Source: Pseudomonadota bacterium
GTDB lineage: Bacteria > Desulfobacterota > SM23-61
Length of the DNA: 37,307 nt
NCBI GenBank assembly: GCA_018819135.1
Contig: JAHJQK010000122.1
Span: 1-37,307 of the forward strand
Reading direction: 5' to 3'
Part shown: one piece after another, positions 23,842 through 32,674 of the stretch
Position numbering within the stretch: the first letter of the stretch is position 1
How the letters are laid out: each line of letters starts with the position of its first letter
Notes under the pieces: generated by a model
The model's database searches: none
What the model saw: the letters and a program-made list of their open reading frames with translations, nothing else
What the model was told of the DNA's origin: nothing
Position numbers and translations under genes: made by a program

Positions 23842-24816
23842 TCATGTAGGTTGCCCTGTGTCTTTTTTAATCTTCAAGCTTCCCACCAAGGAAGCCACGT
23901 CAGGAAAATTATTGGCCTGCAAATATCTCTGAATCCCATCGATAATTTTTAGGCCGGCCCGGGGATCGGTGAAGTGGGCTGAACCCACCTGCACCGCGGT
24001 CGCTCCGGCAATCAGATATTCCAGGGCATCCTCGGCGGTAACAATCCCTCCCATACCCACAACCGGGATATGCACGACCTGGGATACCCGCCAGACCATG
24101 CGCAAACCGATGGGCTTGATGGCTGGACCGGAAAGCCCCCCCGTAATATTCCCCAAAAGAGGGGTGCGCGTCCGAATATCAACCGCCATCCCGATTAAGG
24201 TATTGATAAGGGAAACGGCGTCAGCTCCTCCTCGTTCTGCGGCCAGGGCGATCTCTCCGATTTCGGCCACATTGGGAGAAAGCTTGACCATCAGAAAAGA
24301 AGAGGTGGCTCGACGAATTTTTGAGATTACCTTATATACGGTTTTAGGCTCCGCGGCAAAAATTGCACCCCCTGCTTTCACATTCGGGCAGGAAATGTTG
24401 ACTTCCAACCCGGCGATTCCATCTACCGCCGATAATCTCTTGGCTAATTCGGCATATTCTTCTACCGTACTTCCGAAAATATTGACCAATACCGGGCATC
24501 GAGCTTTCCGCAAAAAGGGCAATTTTTCCTGGAGAAATATTTCCAACCCGACATTCTCCAGCCCAATGGCATTCAGCATCCCGGCTGGAGTTTCGGCCAG
24601 ACGGGGCGGAGGATTCCCTTGGCGCGGTTCTAAGGAAAGACCTTTGGTGACCATTCCTCCCAAAGCTTCCAGAGGAACGATGCCGGCGTATTCTTCTCCG
24701 TATCCGAACGTCCCCGAGGCCGCCAGCACCGGGTTTTTCAGTTTCAACGGGCCTATCTCAACAGCAAGGCTTGGACCATCATTTTTTGTATCCATGCCTT
24801 GCGGAATTCCTTTCAT
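23842..24816 (-). CDS. pyrD: Dihydroorotate dehydrogenase 1B, catalytic subunit
   Basis: Encodes about 324 aa. It oxidises dihydroorotate to orotate using FMN in de novo pyrimidine synthesis. KLKNPVLAASGTFGYG and the NISCPNVKAGG loop, which holds the catalytic Cys of class 1 enzymes, are present. The C-terminal GMGGIVTAEDALEYLIAGATAVQVG phosphate-binding segment is also clear. Three close starts exist: 24822, 24816 (ATGA overlap with pyrK, chosen) and 24795 (with AAAGGA upstream). The pairing with pyrK marks the heterotetrameric NAD-linked 1B form. Confidence 0.92.
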   Translation of the reverse strand: MKGIPQGMDTKNDGPSLAVEIGPLKLKNPVLAASGTFGYGEEYAGIVPLEALGGMVTKGLSLEPRQGNPPPRLAETPAGMLNAIGLENVGLEIFLQEKLPFLRKARCPVLVNIFGSTVEEYAELAKRLSAVDGIAGLEVNISCPNVKAGGAIFAAEPKTVYKVISKIRRATSSFLMVKLSPNVAEIGEIALAAERGGADAVSLINTLIGMAVDIRTRTPLLGNITGGLSGPAIKPIGLRMVWRVSQVVHIPVVGMGGIVTAEDALEYLIAGATAVQVGSAHFTDPRAGLKIIDGIQRYLQANNFPDVASLVGSLKIKKDTGQPT

Positions 24817-25814
24817 TCCCATATAATTTTCCGGGCTTCAAATACAGGGCCTTCTTTGCAGGCTCGAACATACCGAAAGGGCGGCACTTCAGATATTACC
24901 GGCATCAAACTCCCCTCAGGAAAGGTCATTTCGGCTTCCGGGCCTTCGCTCTCGGAAAAAATATTTTCCTGGCCGGTAGTCAATTCTTCGGCCTTAGAAA
25001 TCTTCATTGAACCTTCATCCCGAACTTTCACCGCACACCCAAGGCAGGCCCCCACGCCGCAGGCCATGCGGGATTCCACGAGAACCTGGCAGGGAAGATC
25101 AAACTGATCAGCCATTTGCGCCACTTTGGCCAGCATGGGCATTGGCCCGCAGGCATACAGGGCAACGGCGGTATGCCCCTGGGTTAAAAGTTCCCGTTCC
25201 AGTAAATCCGTAGCCAATCCTTTCATCCCTAAGCTTCCATCCTCTGTACTGACTTGGGGTTCCAGTTCCATTTTGCGGAATTCTTTGATTCCCAGTATCT
25301 TCTCCCGGCTTTTCCCTCCGATGAGCACAAGCACTTCGGGTGTTTCTGCCGGATTCTTGATCAGCTTCCTTCGCTTACTCGGCCTTGCCCGAAGCTTTTC
25401 GGCCCAGGCAATCAGCGGGGCGATCCCGATCCCTCCACCGATCAAGATCACCCTTTTCCATTCTTCCTCCAACCAGAACCCGTTCCCCAGAGGGCCCAAT
25501 ATATCTACCCGTTGCCCTTCCCGCAGCTGAGTCATCAGAGAGGTACCTCTGCCGACCACTTGGTAACAAATCTCCAAAGTGCCTTCCTCTTCCAATTTTG
25601 TTCTCTTGTCCCCGCAAGGAAAGATACGGGAAAAGCTAAAGGGGCGGCGTAAGAATGGCTCTCTTTGCTCATTCACCCGCAACATAACGAACTGGCCTGG
25701 TTGAGCCAGGCAAGCAATTTCTGGACAAAGCAGGCGGAGGCGGAAATAATCGACCCCGACTTTCCGGTGTTGTTGAATTCGCGCTTTCACTTCTTTGACA
25801 GGTCTGGTTTTCAT
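24813..25814 (-). CDS. pyrK: Dihydroorotate dehydrogenase 1B, electron-transfer subunit
   Basis: Encodes 333 aa from ATG 25814, which overlaps the rimI stop as ATGA; a GTG at 25829 is the alternative. It passes electrons from PyrD to NAD+ via FAD and a 2Fe-2S cluster. LRRPFSFSRI binds FAD, and LIGGGIGIAPLIAWAEKL and YACGPMPML belong to the NAD module. The cluster ligands are Cys-x4-Cys-x2-Cys in ACGVGACLGCAVK and a last Cys in VRACKEGPVF. Between the third and fourth Cys there are 58 residues, against about 14 in Lactococcus PyrK, so this protein has an extra segment of about 44 residues. Confidence 0.92.
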   Translation of the reverse strand: MKTRPVKEVKARIQQHRKVGVDYFRLRLLCPEIACLAQPGQFVMLRVNEQREPFLRRPFSFSRIFPCGDKRTKLEEEGTLEICYQVVGRGTSLMTQLREGQRVDILGPLGNGFWLEEEWKRVILIGGGIGIAPLIAWAEKLRARPSKRRKLIKNPAETPEVLVLIGGKSREKILGIKEFRKMELEPQVSTEDGSLGMKGLATDLLERELLTQGHTAVALYACGPMPMLAKVAQMADQFDLPCQVLVESRMACGVGACLGCAVKVRDEGSMKISKAEELTTGQENIFSESEGPEAEMTFPEGSLMPVISEVPPFRYVRACKEGPVFEARKIIWE

Positions 25815-26296
25815 ACCGAGGTCGTCCACGAAGGTTCAGCCAAGCGCAGCCCCATAACGATCGCATCCTCCCCGCTGTCGCTATAATAACGCCGGCGGAT
25901 GCCCCAGGGTTGAAATTGAAAATGGCGATAAAAGGAAATGGCTTTGTAGTTAGAGCGGCGCACTTCTAAGGTAATCTCCTTTACCCCGTTCCTCCGGCTG
26001 AAATCTATTCCGTAATGAAGTAAACGGGTCCCGAATCCTTGTTGGCGCCGCCGGGGGTGCACGGCCAGGTTTAAAATATGGGTTTCCGAAGCCACCAGCC
26101 AAAAACACAGATAACCCACCACCTGGTCCGGGGGAATTTCCCGGGCAATGAAAGCTTTGGCGAACGACGTTAACCGTTCCCGCTCAAAAAGCCCCCTCGA
26201 CCAGGGAGTGGGAAAAGACATGCGTTCAATCTGGACGACTTCATCAAGGTCTTCTTCGGTCATTTCGCGGATGTCAACAAAGCCTTCTTTCTCCAT
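25811..26296 (-). CDS. rimI: Ribosomal protein S18 alanine N-acetyltransferase
   Basis: Encodes 161 aa. It belongs to the GNAT family and is predicted to acetylate the N-terminal Ala of ribosomal protein S18. The start DIREMTEEDLDEVVQIERMSFPTPWS is typical of RimI. LNLAVHPRRRQQGFGTRLL is the acetyl-CoA pyrophosphate loop. EVRRSNYKAISFYRHFQF includes the conserved Asn and Tyr near the active site. It is translationally coupled to pyrK (ATGA). Other GNAT substrates cannot be excluded. Confidence 0.88.
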   Translation of the reverse strand: MEKEGFVDIREMTEEDLDEVVQIERMSFPTPWSRGLFERERLTSFAKAFIAREIPPDQVVGYLCFWLVASETHILNLAVHPRRRQQGFGTRLLHYGIDFSRRNGVKEITLEVRRSNYKAISFYRHFQFQPWGIRRRYYSDSGEDAIVMGLRLAEPSWTTSV

Positions 26297-26313
26297 CCGT
26301 TACCTTAGGTACT

Positions 26314-26718
26314 TCAGGATTTTTTCTGCAATATTTCACTGGCCAGATTGATATTGCGCTGGCCGGCTTCTTTGGCTAACTTGGCCAATTCCTTCAGGGA
26401 CCGGCCTTCCCGGCAATTGGAAATCTTAATGAGCATGGGAAGGTTGAGACCGGTGAGAACTTCCACCCGATCTTCTTGGAGGAAAGCTAAGCTCATATTG
26501 GATGGGGTTCCTCCAAACATGTCGGTTAGGATCAGTACCCCTTTACCAAGATCTACGCTCTTGATAGCGGCGGCGATTTCCCTGCGCAATTCTTCCACCT
26601 CTTTCCGGGTATCAATAGACACTGTGGCCAGGTTGGAAAAATTTCCGCAAATTAATTCAGCCGAACGAACAAATTCCTCCCCCAAGTTCGGATGAGTAAC
26701 CAAAACAACACCGACCAT
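26314..26718 (-). CDS. Mannose/fructose-family PTS EIIA protein
   Basis: Encodes 134 aa, a complete EIIA(Man) domain. The phosphorylated His is His9 in VVLVTHPNLGEEF. ILTDMFGGTPSNMSLAFL and GLNLPMLIKI are the following conserved blocks. No sugar permease (EIIC/EIID) is nearby, so it is probably regulatory rather than for uptake. Together with the neighbouring rapZ and ptsN it forms an incomplete PTS module, common in deltaproteobacteria; the EI and HPr genes would be elsewhere. Confidence 0.87.
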   Translation of the reverse strand: MVGVVLVTHPNLGEEFVRSAELICGNFSNLATVSIDTRKEVEELRREIAAAIKSVDLGKGVLILTDMFGGTPSNMSLAFLQEDRVEVLTGLNLPMLIKISNCREGRSLKELAKLAKEAGQRNINLASEILQKKS

Positions 26719-26765
26719 AAGCCCTCCATTCCTCTTTCATTCATGCCTGTCCGAGAACCGACTTA

Positions 26766-27647
26766 TCACAGGGAAACTTCCAGGTCTCGATGTCGCCGCC
26801 TAACGGGAAATTGTTCCTGAAAAAGATTTCCTAACTTTTCAGCGATGGCCACTGAACGATGTCTTCCTCCCGTGCATCCCACCGCGACGGTTAGGTAGGC
26901 TTTACCTTCTCTTTCGTAAAGCGGCAACAAATATGCTAAGAACCTGTGAAATCGCGCCACGAAGTCCTGTGTTTCTTCAAACTGGGAAAGGTAGTCTCCA
27001 ATGCGGGGATCCGTTCCCGCGAGGGTTTTGAGCTCCTCTTCAAAATAAGGGTTGGGTAAAAAGCGGACATCGATCACTAAGTCCGCCTCCTGGGGAATTC
27101 CGCGGCTATAACCGAAGGATAGGAAAGTCAAGCTCATTCTCCGCCCCTTGGGTTTCTGTTCAAAAATTTCCCGGATGGCTCCCTGCAACTGGTGGACGTT
27201 GTAGGTCGAGGTATCGATTACCAAGGTGGCCATGCCGCGGAGGCCAGCCAGCATCTGCCGTTCCTTTTGAATTCCCTCCCATACGCCGCAACCCACGGCC
27301 AGGGGATGGGTACGCCGCGTCTGACTGTATCTCCGAACCAACACCTCGTCGGATGCTTCCAGGAAGAGAATCTCCAGCGGATACCCTTTTTCTCTCAGCT
27401 GGCGAAAAACCTCAGGATACGTTTTCAAGAATTCCTTTTCGCGCAGGTCCATCACCAAGGCGAGCTGTGAATAATCACCCAGGGAGGCGGCACGCAATTC
27501 AAAAAGTTTAGGGAGAAGAGCGATGGGTAGATTATCCACACAGAAAAATCCCATGTCCTCTAAAACCCGAATCACCGTACTCTTCCCTGATCCCGATAAT
27601 CCGGTAATAATGACAAGGCGAAGGTTTTTCAATTCTGGTGTTCCCAT
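26766..27647 (-). CDS. rapZ: RNase adapter RapZ
   Basis: Encodes 293 aa. RapZ is a P-loop protein that in E. coli delivers the sRNA GlmZ to RNase E and so controls glucosamine-6-phosphate synthesis. Here its RNA targets are unknown. Walker A is GLSGSGKST near residues 15-23, VDNLPIALLPKL follows, and the C-terminal GCTGGRHRSVAIAEKL is the diagnostic RapZ motif. Length matches the family. It lies between the mannose-type EIIA and ptsN genes. Confidence 0.92.
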   Translation of the reverse strand: MGTPELKNLRLVIITGLSGSGKSTVIRVLEDMGFFCVDNLPIALLPKLFELRAASLGDYSQLALVMDLREKEFLKTYPEVFRQLREKGYPLEILFLEASDEVLVRRYSQTRRTHPLAVGCGVWEGIQKERQMLAGLRGMATLVIDTSTYNVHQLQGAIREIFEQKPKGRRMSLTFLSFGYSRGIPQEADLVIDVRFLPNPYFEEELKTLAGTDPRIGDYLSQFEETQDFVARFHRFLAYLLPLYEREGKAYLTVAVGCTGGRHRSVAIAEKLGNLFQEQFPVRRRHRDLEVSL

Positions 27648-27736
27648 AGCCTAAGAAATGGAGTAGGGGGATATCCGGGCCCAGAATGGGGCCCTTTCAA
27701 CCAGGACCAAGCGAAGGAATTTTCGCAGCCTCCCGA

Positions 27737-28198
27737 TCAAACAATTTCGTCTTCTGCAGAAAAAAGGGAGTAAATTTCCTCCCCCGAGTTCACTTCCATC
27801 AAGCGTTTTCGAAAAACGTTATCTTTCATCAGGCGCGAAATTCGAGCCAAAGCTTTCAGATGGGTCCCGGCGGAATTTTCCGGGGCTACGAGAAGAAAAA
27901 ATAGGTGAGTCGGTTTTCCGTCCATGGCTTGGAAATCCATACCGGCAAGACTTCTCCCGAAGGAGGCGAGGAGTCTTTTGGCATCTTTACTTTTCCCATG
28001 GGGGATAGCCACTCCTTCTCCGATTCCTGTGCTTCCCAGGCTTTCTCGTTCAAGTAAAATTTCCATCAACCGGTTTTCATCCACCTGTTTTTCCACCTGG
28101 GCAATGGCTCGAATCAACTCCCTCAAAACTCCTTCTTTATTTGTGGAGGCAAGTTGGGGAATGATCATTCGTTTATCCAAGATATCTAATATTTTCAT
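27737..28198 (-). CDS. ptsN: Nitrogen-regulatory PTS EIIA(Ntr)
   Basis: Encodes 153 aa. It is a regulatory phosphotransferase linked to nitrogen and potassium control and usually found next to rpoN. His67 in GEGVAIPHGKSKD is the phosphorylation site. HLFFLLVAPENSAGTHLKALARISRLM is the typical central part. The position downstream of rpoN and hpf is the standard arrangement. Confidence 0.92.
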   Translation of the reverse strand: MKILDILDKRMIIPQLASTNKEGVLRELIRAIAQVEKQVDENRLMEILLERESLGSTGIGEGVAIPHGKSKDAKRLLASFGRSLAGMDFQAMDGKPTHLFFLLVAPENSAGTHLKALARISRLMKDNVFRKRLMEVNSGEEIYSLFSAEDEIV

Positions 28199-28342
28199 AA
28201 TTCCTGATCTTTACCCTTTGCTATTAGGGAATTTCTCTGGGGGAATATAAATTGTGCCCAGAGATTGAAATTGCCTGACCCAGCCTTGAGCAGGTTATCG
28301 GCTCCTATTCCCCCCGTGCCAAGGAAGGCGGGGCCAAAGGGG

Positions 28343-28888
28343 TCAATCGGCTTGAGGTTCTATTAAACCATAGTTGCCATCTTTTAGTCGGTAGATGATG
28401 TTAAGGTTCCTCGAGTTAACATTGGTAAAAACCAAAAATTCAATATTCATAAGGTCCATCTGCATGGCTGCTTCCTCAACGGACATGGACTTGGCCAAGA
28501 GCTTCTTGCTTTTGACGACTTTCGGCTCTTCCCCTTCTTCAAAGCTGTTGGCGGAGTAGACATCCATGCGCCAGCTTAGTTCCGGAAGGGAAAAATTGGT
28601 CTTATGCCGTTTAATCTTGTCCTTGTATTTGAGAACCTGCCTCTCCAGCTTATCCGTTACCCGGTCAATCGCTGAAAACATATCCTCGGTCTCTTCTTGG
28701 GCATTGATGGTAATTCGGTTCGCTACCAGGGTAACTTCGGCGATATGGCGGTGTTTTTCTACAGCCAAAACAACGTTGGCTTCTAAAGGCCAGTCCATAT
28801 ATTTCTTGAGCTTGGAAAGTTTTTCCTGCACGTATTCCCGCAAGACTTCCTTCGATTCTGTATTGCGGAAAGTAACTGAAATTTGCAT
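28343..28888 (-). CDS. hpf: Ribosome hibernation-promoting factor, long form
   Basis: Encodes 181 aa from ATG 28888, which has GGAGG eight bases upstream; an ATG at 28903 lies at that ribosome site and is less likely. The N-terminal 100 residues (MQISVTFRNTESKEVLREYVQEKL, then AEVTLVANRITINAQEETEDMFSAIDRV) fill the ribosomal A and P sites. The C-terminal domain (MSVEEAAMQMDLMNIEFLVFTN...IYRLKDGNYGLIEP) drives 100S dimers and marks the long form. The gene lies between rpoN and ptsN. Confidence 0.92.
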   Translation of the reverse strand: MQISVTFRNTESKEVLREYVQEKLSKLKKYMDWPLEANVVLAVEKHRHIAEVTLVANRITINAQEETEDMFSAIDRVTDKLERQVLKYKDKIKRHKTNFSLPELSWRMDVYSANSFEEGEEPKVVKSKKLLAKSMSVEEAAMQMDLMNIEFLVFTNVNSRNLNIIYRLKDGNYGLIEPQAD

Positions 28889-29004
28889 GCTCGGTGCCTC
28901 CATTGCGCTTCAATGCATACGGGCGCGGATTTTTCATCTCTCTGCCCGGAAAGGAATTCTCTTTCTAAAATTCTGCCGATCTGTGCTCATCCGCGGAAAA
29001 ATAT

Positions 29005-30429
29005 TCAAATAATCTGCTTCCTCCGGGTTGAAGAGAGAACCCCAAGCATCTCGCGATACTTGGTGACGGTTCGCCGCGCAATTAAAATACCCTGTTTTTT
29101 AAGAAGTTCCACTATTTCTTGGTCACTGTAAGGTTTCTGGGGGTCCTCTTTGGAAAGAATTTCTCGAATTTTCTCTTTGACGCTTTCGGAAGCGATGTTT
29201 TCCCCGCGCACGGTGTTGATACTGCTATTGAAGAAATATTTTAACTCCAAGATGCCTTGGGGGGTATGTACGTATTTATTCGAAGTCACCCGGCTAATGG
29301 TGGATTCATGCATCTCCACGTCTATGGCTACGTCTTTGAGAACCATGGGCTTTAAATAGGCCACGCCTTTATCCAGGAACTCGCGCTGAAAGCGGACGAT
29401 CGACTTGGTCACCCGGTAGATCGTTCGCTGGCGTTGATGGATCGATTTGATCAACCATAGGGCCGAACGAATTTTTTCGTTGATGTACTCTTTGGCTTCC
29501 CCGGTGGATTGAACCTGTTCCCTGAGAATATGCCGGTAATAAGGGTTGATGCGCAACTTGGGCATACCATCCTCGTTGAGCACCACTACGTAATCCTCTC
29601 CGATTTTGTAAACGTAGACGTCGGGGATAATGTAAGGAATGTTCTCGTCGCTATAACCCCTGCCAGGCTTGGGATCGAGTTCACTGATCAGTCGTGTGGC
29701 GCGCACCACTTCTTCTAACTGGATGCCCAATTCCTTGGCAATCGCCTGGTAATTTTTTTTAGCCAAATGGGCAAGATGGCCCTGGATGATCTTCTGCACT
29801 AAAAGTTCACCCGGATAAATTTGCTGAGCCTGCAAGAGCAAACATTCTTTCAAATCCCGCGCCGCCACCCCCGGGGGGTCCAGGGTTTGAAGCTTCTGGA
29901 TCACTTTTTCCATACTCGCCAGATCAAAGCCGGCTTGAGTGGCAATTTCTTTCAGGGAGCCTTGAAGCAGGCCGTCTTCATTGAGGTTGCCGATAATCAC
30001 CGTGGCCATCAGACATTCTTCTTCGTCGAAATTACTCAGCCGGATTTGCCACAAAAGGTGATCATACAGGGTGGCTTTCTTGGTTAAAAAATTTTCAAAG
30101 GTGGGACGATCTTCTTCTTCGTCTACCCTTTTGGTACCTGAAGAAAACCTCTCTGCCTTCCAATCCATGGCTGGCATTTCATCTTCCTCCCGGGCTTCCT
30201 TAACCTCGGAAGGGGAAGTGGTAAGGGTTTCATAATTGGTCTCCAAAGGTTCGGTCTCGGAGCTGGGCATAACCACTTCTTCAAGAATCGGGTTCTCCTC
30301 TTCCTCCTGCCGAACCAGATCCATCAATTCCATCCGCGATAGCTGCAGGAGTTTAATGGCCTGCTGCAGTTGCGGCGTCATGATTGGCTGCTGAGTTAGC
30401 TTAAGGCTCTGGCGAATCTCTAAAGCCAT
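29005..30429 (-). CDS. rpoN: RNA polymerase sigma-54 factor
   Basis: Encodes 474 aa. The N-terminal activator region (LKLTQQPIMTPQLQQAIKLLQL) is glutamine- and leucine-rich. An acidic linker follows (residues 40-110). The core-binding domain includes NLNEDGLL and DPPGVAARDLKECL. The C-terminus has the DNA-binding HTH and the RpoN box ARRTVTKYRE near residue 455. It would direct transcription at -24/-12 promoters with enhancer proteins. Confidence 0.95.
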   Translation of the reverse strand: MALEIRQSLKLTQQPIMTPQLQQAIKLLQLSRMELMDLVRQEEEENPILEEVVMPSSETEPLETNYETLTTSPSEVKEAREEDEMPAMDWKAERFSSGTKRVDEEEDRPTFENFLTKKATLYDHLLWQIRLSNFDEEECLMATVIIGNLNEDGLLQGSLKEIATQAGFDLASMEKVIQKLQTLDPPGVAARDLKECLLLQAQQIYPGELLVQKIIQGHLAHLAKKNYQAIAKELGIQLEEVVRATRLISELDPKPGRGYSDENIPYIIPDVYVYKIGEDYVVVLNEDGMPKLRINPYYRHILREQVQSTGEAKEYINEKIRSALWLIKSIHQRQRTIYRVTKSIVRFQREFLDKGVAYLKPMVLKDVAIDVEMHESTISRVTSNKYVHTPQGILELKYFFNSSINTVRGENIASESVKEKIREILSKEDPQKPYSDQEIVELLKKQGILIARRTVTKYREMLGVLSSTRRKQII

Positions 30430-30536
30430 GGCAGATGCAGATCCTCTATCTCAACCTTTGATGGTCCCAGGCTTTTCTTAACTTTCTTTTCCTTCAACCC
30501 TACCCTGGCGATCTTTTGAACTCTTAAATTAATTTA

Positions 30537-30755
30537 GACACAGGTTTCCACGGATAAACGCAGATAACTATTTTCTGTTTTTTTTGCATTGAATATCCTT
30601 AAAATCTGTGTTCATCTGTGTCCAATATGGAAATTTCTATACAATAAATTTAATAGGACGCAGATTTACGCAGATAACCGCAGATAATTATTTTCTTTTT
30701 AGATTATCCTAATAATCTGTGTACATCCGTGTCCAAAAAGGAATTTCCTATACAA
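30537..30755. repeat. Two tandem copies of a ~117-base inverted-repeat element
   Basis: Copy 1 starts at 30537 (gacacaggtttccacggata) and copy 2 at 30657 (gacgcagatttacgcagata). Each carries 'acgcagataa', a T-rich centre, then 'aatctgtgt.catc.gtgtcc' and 'ggaaatttc.tatacaat'. The two ends of each copy are roughly inverted (cacag...gcagat / atctg...gtgtcc), so each could fold into a hairpin. Similar cacagat...atctgtg elements are scattered in deltaproteobacterial genomes. The tandem copies fill most of the gap between lptB and rpoN (30430-30760), where no gene was seen. Confidence 0.75.
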
Positions 30756-30760
30756 TGAAC

Positions 30761-31492
30761 TTAAAATTGGAATTTTTCCCCCAGGTATATCTCGCGGGCT
30801 TGCCGACTCCGGGCGATCTCCTCCGGAGTTCCGCATTCCAAAATCCTGCCCTCATTCAGGACATAGGCTTGATCGCACACCCCTAAAGTTTCTCTTACGT
30901 TATGATCCGAAATGACGACTCCGATCCCTTTGGCTTTCAAATGGGAGATGATATTTTGGATATCTACGACCGCCAGTGGATCAATGCCCGCAAAAGGTTC
31001 ATCTAAGAGAATAAATAGGGGCGAGGTAACCAGAGAACGAGTAATCTCGACTCTTCTCCGTTCTCCTCCCGAAAGGGAGAAAGCTTTCCTTTTGGCCAAA
31101 GCAGAAAGTCTCAATTCTTCCAGGAGCCCTATCAAGCGCCGTTCCCTCTCTTCCCGAGAAAGATCCAGCGTCTCCAGAATGGCCAGAAGGTTTTCTTCTA
31201 CCGTGAGTTTGCGGAAAACCGATGGTTCCTGGGGAAGGTAGGTAACCCCCCTGCGGGCTCTCAGGTACATGGGCGCTTGCGTGATCTCTTCTCCCGCCAG
31301 AAAGACCTGACCTCCTTCCGGTTTGATGAGGCCTACGATCATGTAAAAAGTCGTCGTCTTTCCTGCTCCGTTGGGCCCTAAAAGGCCAATGACCTCGCCC
31401 GCCCTGAATTCCAAATTCACAGAATCCACAGCCCATTTCCCGTTATATTGTTTTTTCAATCCCCGGGCTATTAAAGTAGGGATGGGATTCAC
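30761..31492 (-). CDS. lptB: LPS export ABC transporter ATP-binding protein
   Basis: Encodes 243 aa from a GTG at 31492 that overlaps the lptA stop (GTGA). It is the cytoplasmic ATPase driving LPS extraction with LptF and LptG, which are not in the window. Walker A is GPNGAGKTT, the signature LSGGERRRVEI, Walker B LFILLDEPFAGIDP and the switch His in VVISDHN. The MYLRARRGVTYLPQEPSVFRKLTVEEN block is specific to LptB among ABC ATPases. Confidence 0.95.
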   Translation of the reverse strand: MNPIPTLIARGLKKQYNGKWAVDSVNLEFRAGEVIGLLGPNGAGKTTTFYMIVGLIKPEGGQVFLAGEEITQAPMYLRARRGVTYLPQEPSVFRKLTVEENLLAILETLDLSREERERRLIGLLEELRLSALAKRKAFSLSGGERRRVEITRSLVTSPLFILLDEPFAGIDPLAVVDIQNIISHLKAKGIGVVISDHNVRETLGVCDQAYVLNEGRILECGTPEEIARSRQAREIYLGEKFQF

Positions 31493-32055
31493 TGTTTTCC
31501 CTTTCCCGGAAGTTGTTCACTTTTGGGATAGAGGATAACTTCTACCCTGCGGTCGGGTCCACCTTCAACAAAACTTTTATCTTCGTCCAAAAGGACAATA
31601 ATCTTTTCACCGCTGACCATATCCTTTCCTCGCCACACCTTTGGCTGCCCCGTGAGGACAATTTTTTGCTCCCGGTTGTTCAACACGGCTTTCTGCGCTG
31701 TAGCAAGGCTATCCCCCTGATAAATTTTTACATTCCCTGAGGCTACGATCTCCCGGACATCATTTCCTCCCTCTTTCTTTTCATAATACACTCGGGCGAC
31801 GTCGGCATGAATGGTCAACTCCCCCTGTTTAGCCACGACGCTTCCCGTAAAGACGATAACCTGATTTTTATTATCAGCTTCGAGGGCCTGGGAGCTAATT
31901 CGCAGGGGCTGATCGGATCCGCGGATATTCCCTTTTCCTGTTTTCCCAAGGGAAATAGGTTGCTTCTCCGAGCCCCAACTGGATGCCGAGGGCAACAAAA
32001 CGGTGAGGAGAATGAGGAAAATATGGATGGGGATGAACCGATTTACTCTAAACAT
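31489..32055 (-). CDS. lptA: Periplasmic LPS-transport protein
   Basis: Encodes 188 aa. It bridges inner and outer membranes for LPS transport. The first 29 residues are a signal peptide (FIPIHIFLILLTVLLPSASSWGS). The OstA-like beta-jellyroll follows: SSQALEADNKNQVIVFTGSVVAKQGELTIHAD and VASGNVKIYQGDSLATAQKAV are hallmark repeats. It overlaps lptB by four bases and follows lptC by one. Confidence 0.92.
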   Translation of the reverse strand: MFRVNRFIPIHIFLILLTVLLPSASSWGSEKQPISLGKTGKGNIRGSDQPLRISSQALEADNKNQVIVFTGSVVAKQGELTIHADVARVYYEKKEGGNDVREIVASGNVKIYQGDSLATAQKAVLNNREQKIVLTGQPKVWRGKDMVSGEKIIVLLDEDKSFVEGGPDRRVEVILYPKSEQLPGKGKQ

Positions 32056-32056
32056 T

Positions 32057-32674
32057 TTATAAGGATAACCTTGAAGTTTCTTGGGTTGAGTGGAAAAAGG
32101 TCGTGGTAACCCGTTGTAGAATTTTCATCCGCTGGTGGTCGAGTTCAACAATTAAACCCGTTCCTTGTACCCGCAGTTGGGGCCCGCTCATTTCTACGGG
32201 ATCTGAAGTCATCAACTCCCTTCTTTCCGCTTGATATTTCAAGCTTTGGGTCTGCATCCGGTAACCATCGCTGGAATCAAGTTTCACGCCATCAAAAACC
32301 TCTATGGTTTTGGTCTGGGTATTGATTTTTCCCCGCTTTCCTACCAAAACGTAAGTCTCCCGGTTCTTCCCGAAGAAAGTCGCTTTGACTTGCTCGAAAA
32401 ATAACGTATTTTCATCCTCGAAATAACGGACCGAGGCCGCCTCTAATTCCCATTCTTTGATTCCCTCGCGGGTCTCGGTATATTTCACCCGGTTTAATTG
32501 CAGATCAGCGGCAATTGCTGGCTCTTTTACGGGAACTTTTTTTTCTTGCGGAGGAGCTAGGGTGCGCCAAGTCATGATGGCTACCAGGCATAAACTGCCT
32601 ACGATAATCACTCCCAGGAGAAAGCGCAGATTTTTCATTGACTTCAATTCCCGGCCACCCATTTTCGCAACCAT
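32057..32674 (-). CDS. lptC: LPS export protein LptC
   Basis: Encodes up to 205 aa. LptC is a bitopic inner-membrane protein that passes LPS from LptBFG to LptA. Residues 14-35 (KNLRFLLGVIIVGSLCLVAIM) are the single membrane anchor. The rest is a periplasmic jellyroll with REGIKEWELEAASVRYFED and IEVFDGVKLDSSDGYRMQTQSL. Three in-frame ATGs exist (32674, 32662, 32638). The last starts directly at the anchor and may be the true one. It ends next to lptA. Confidence 0.88.
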   Translation of the reverse strand: MVAKMGGRELKSMKNLRFLLGVIIVGSLCLVAIMTWRTLAPPQEKKVPVKEPAIAADLQLNRVKYTETREGIKEWELEAASVRYFEDENTLFFEQVKATFFGKNRETYVLVGKRGKINTQTKTIEVFDGVKLDSSDGYRMQTQSLKYQAERRELMTSDPVEMSGPQLRVQGTGLIVELDHQRMKILQRVTTTFFHSTQETSRLSL

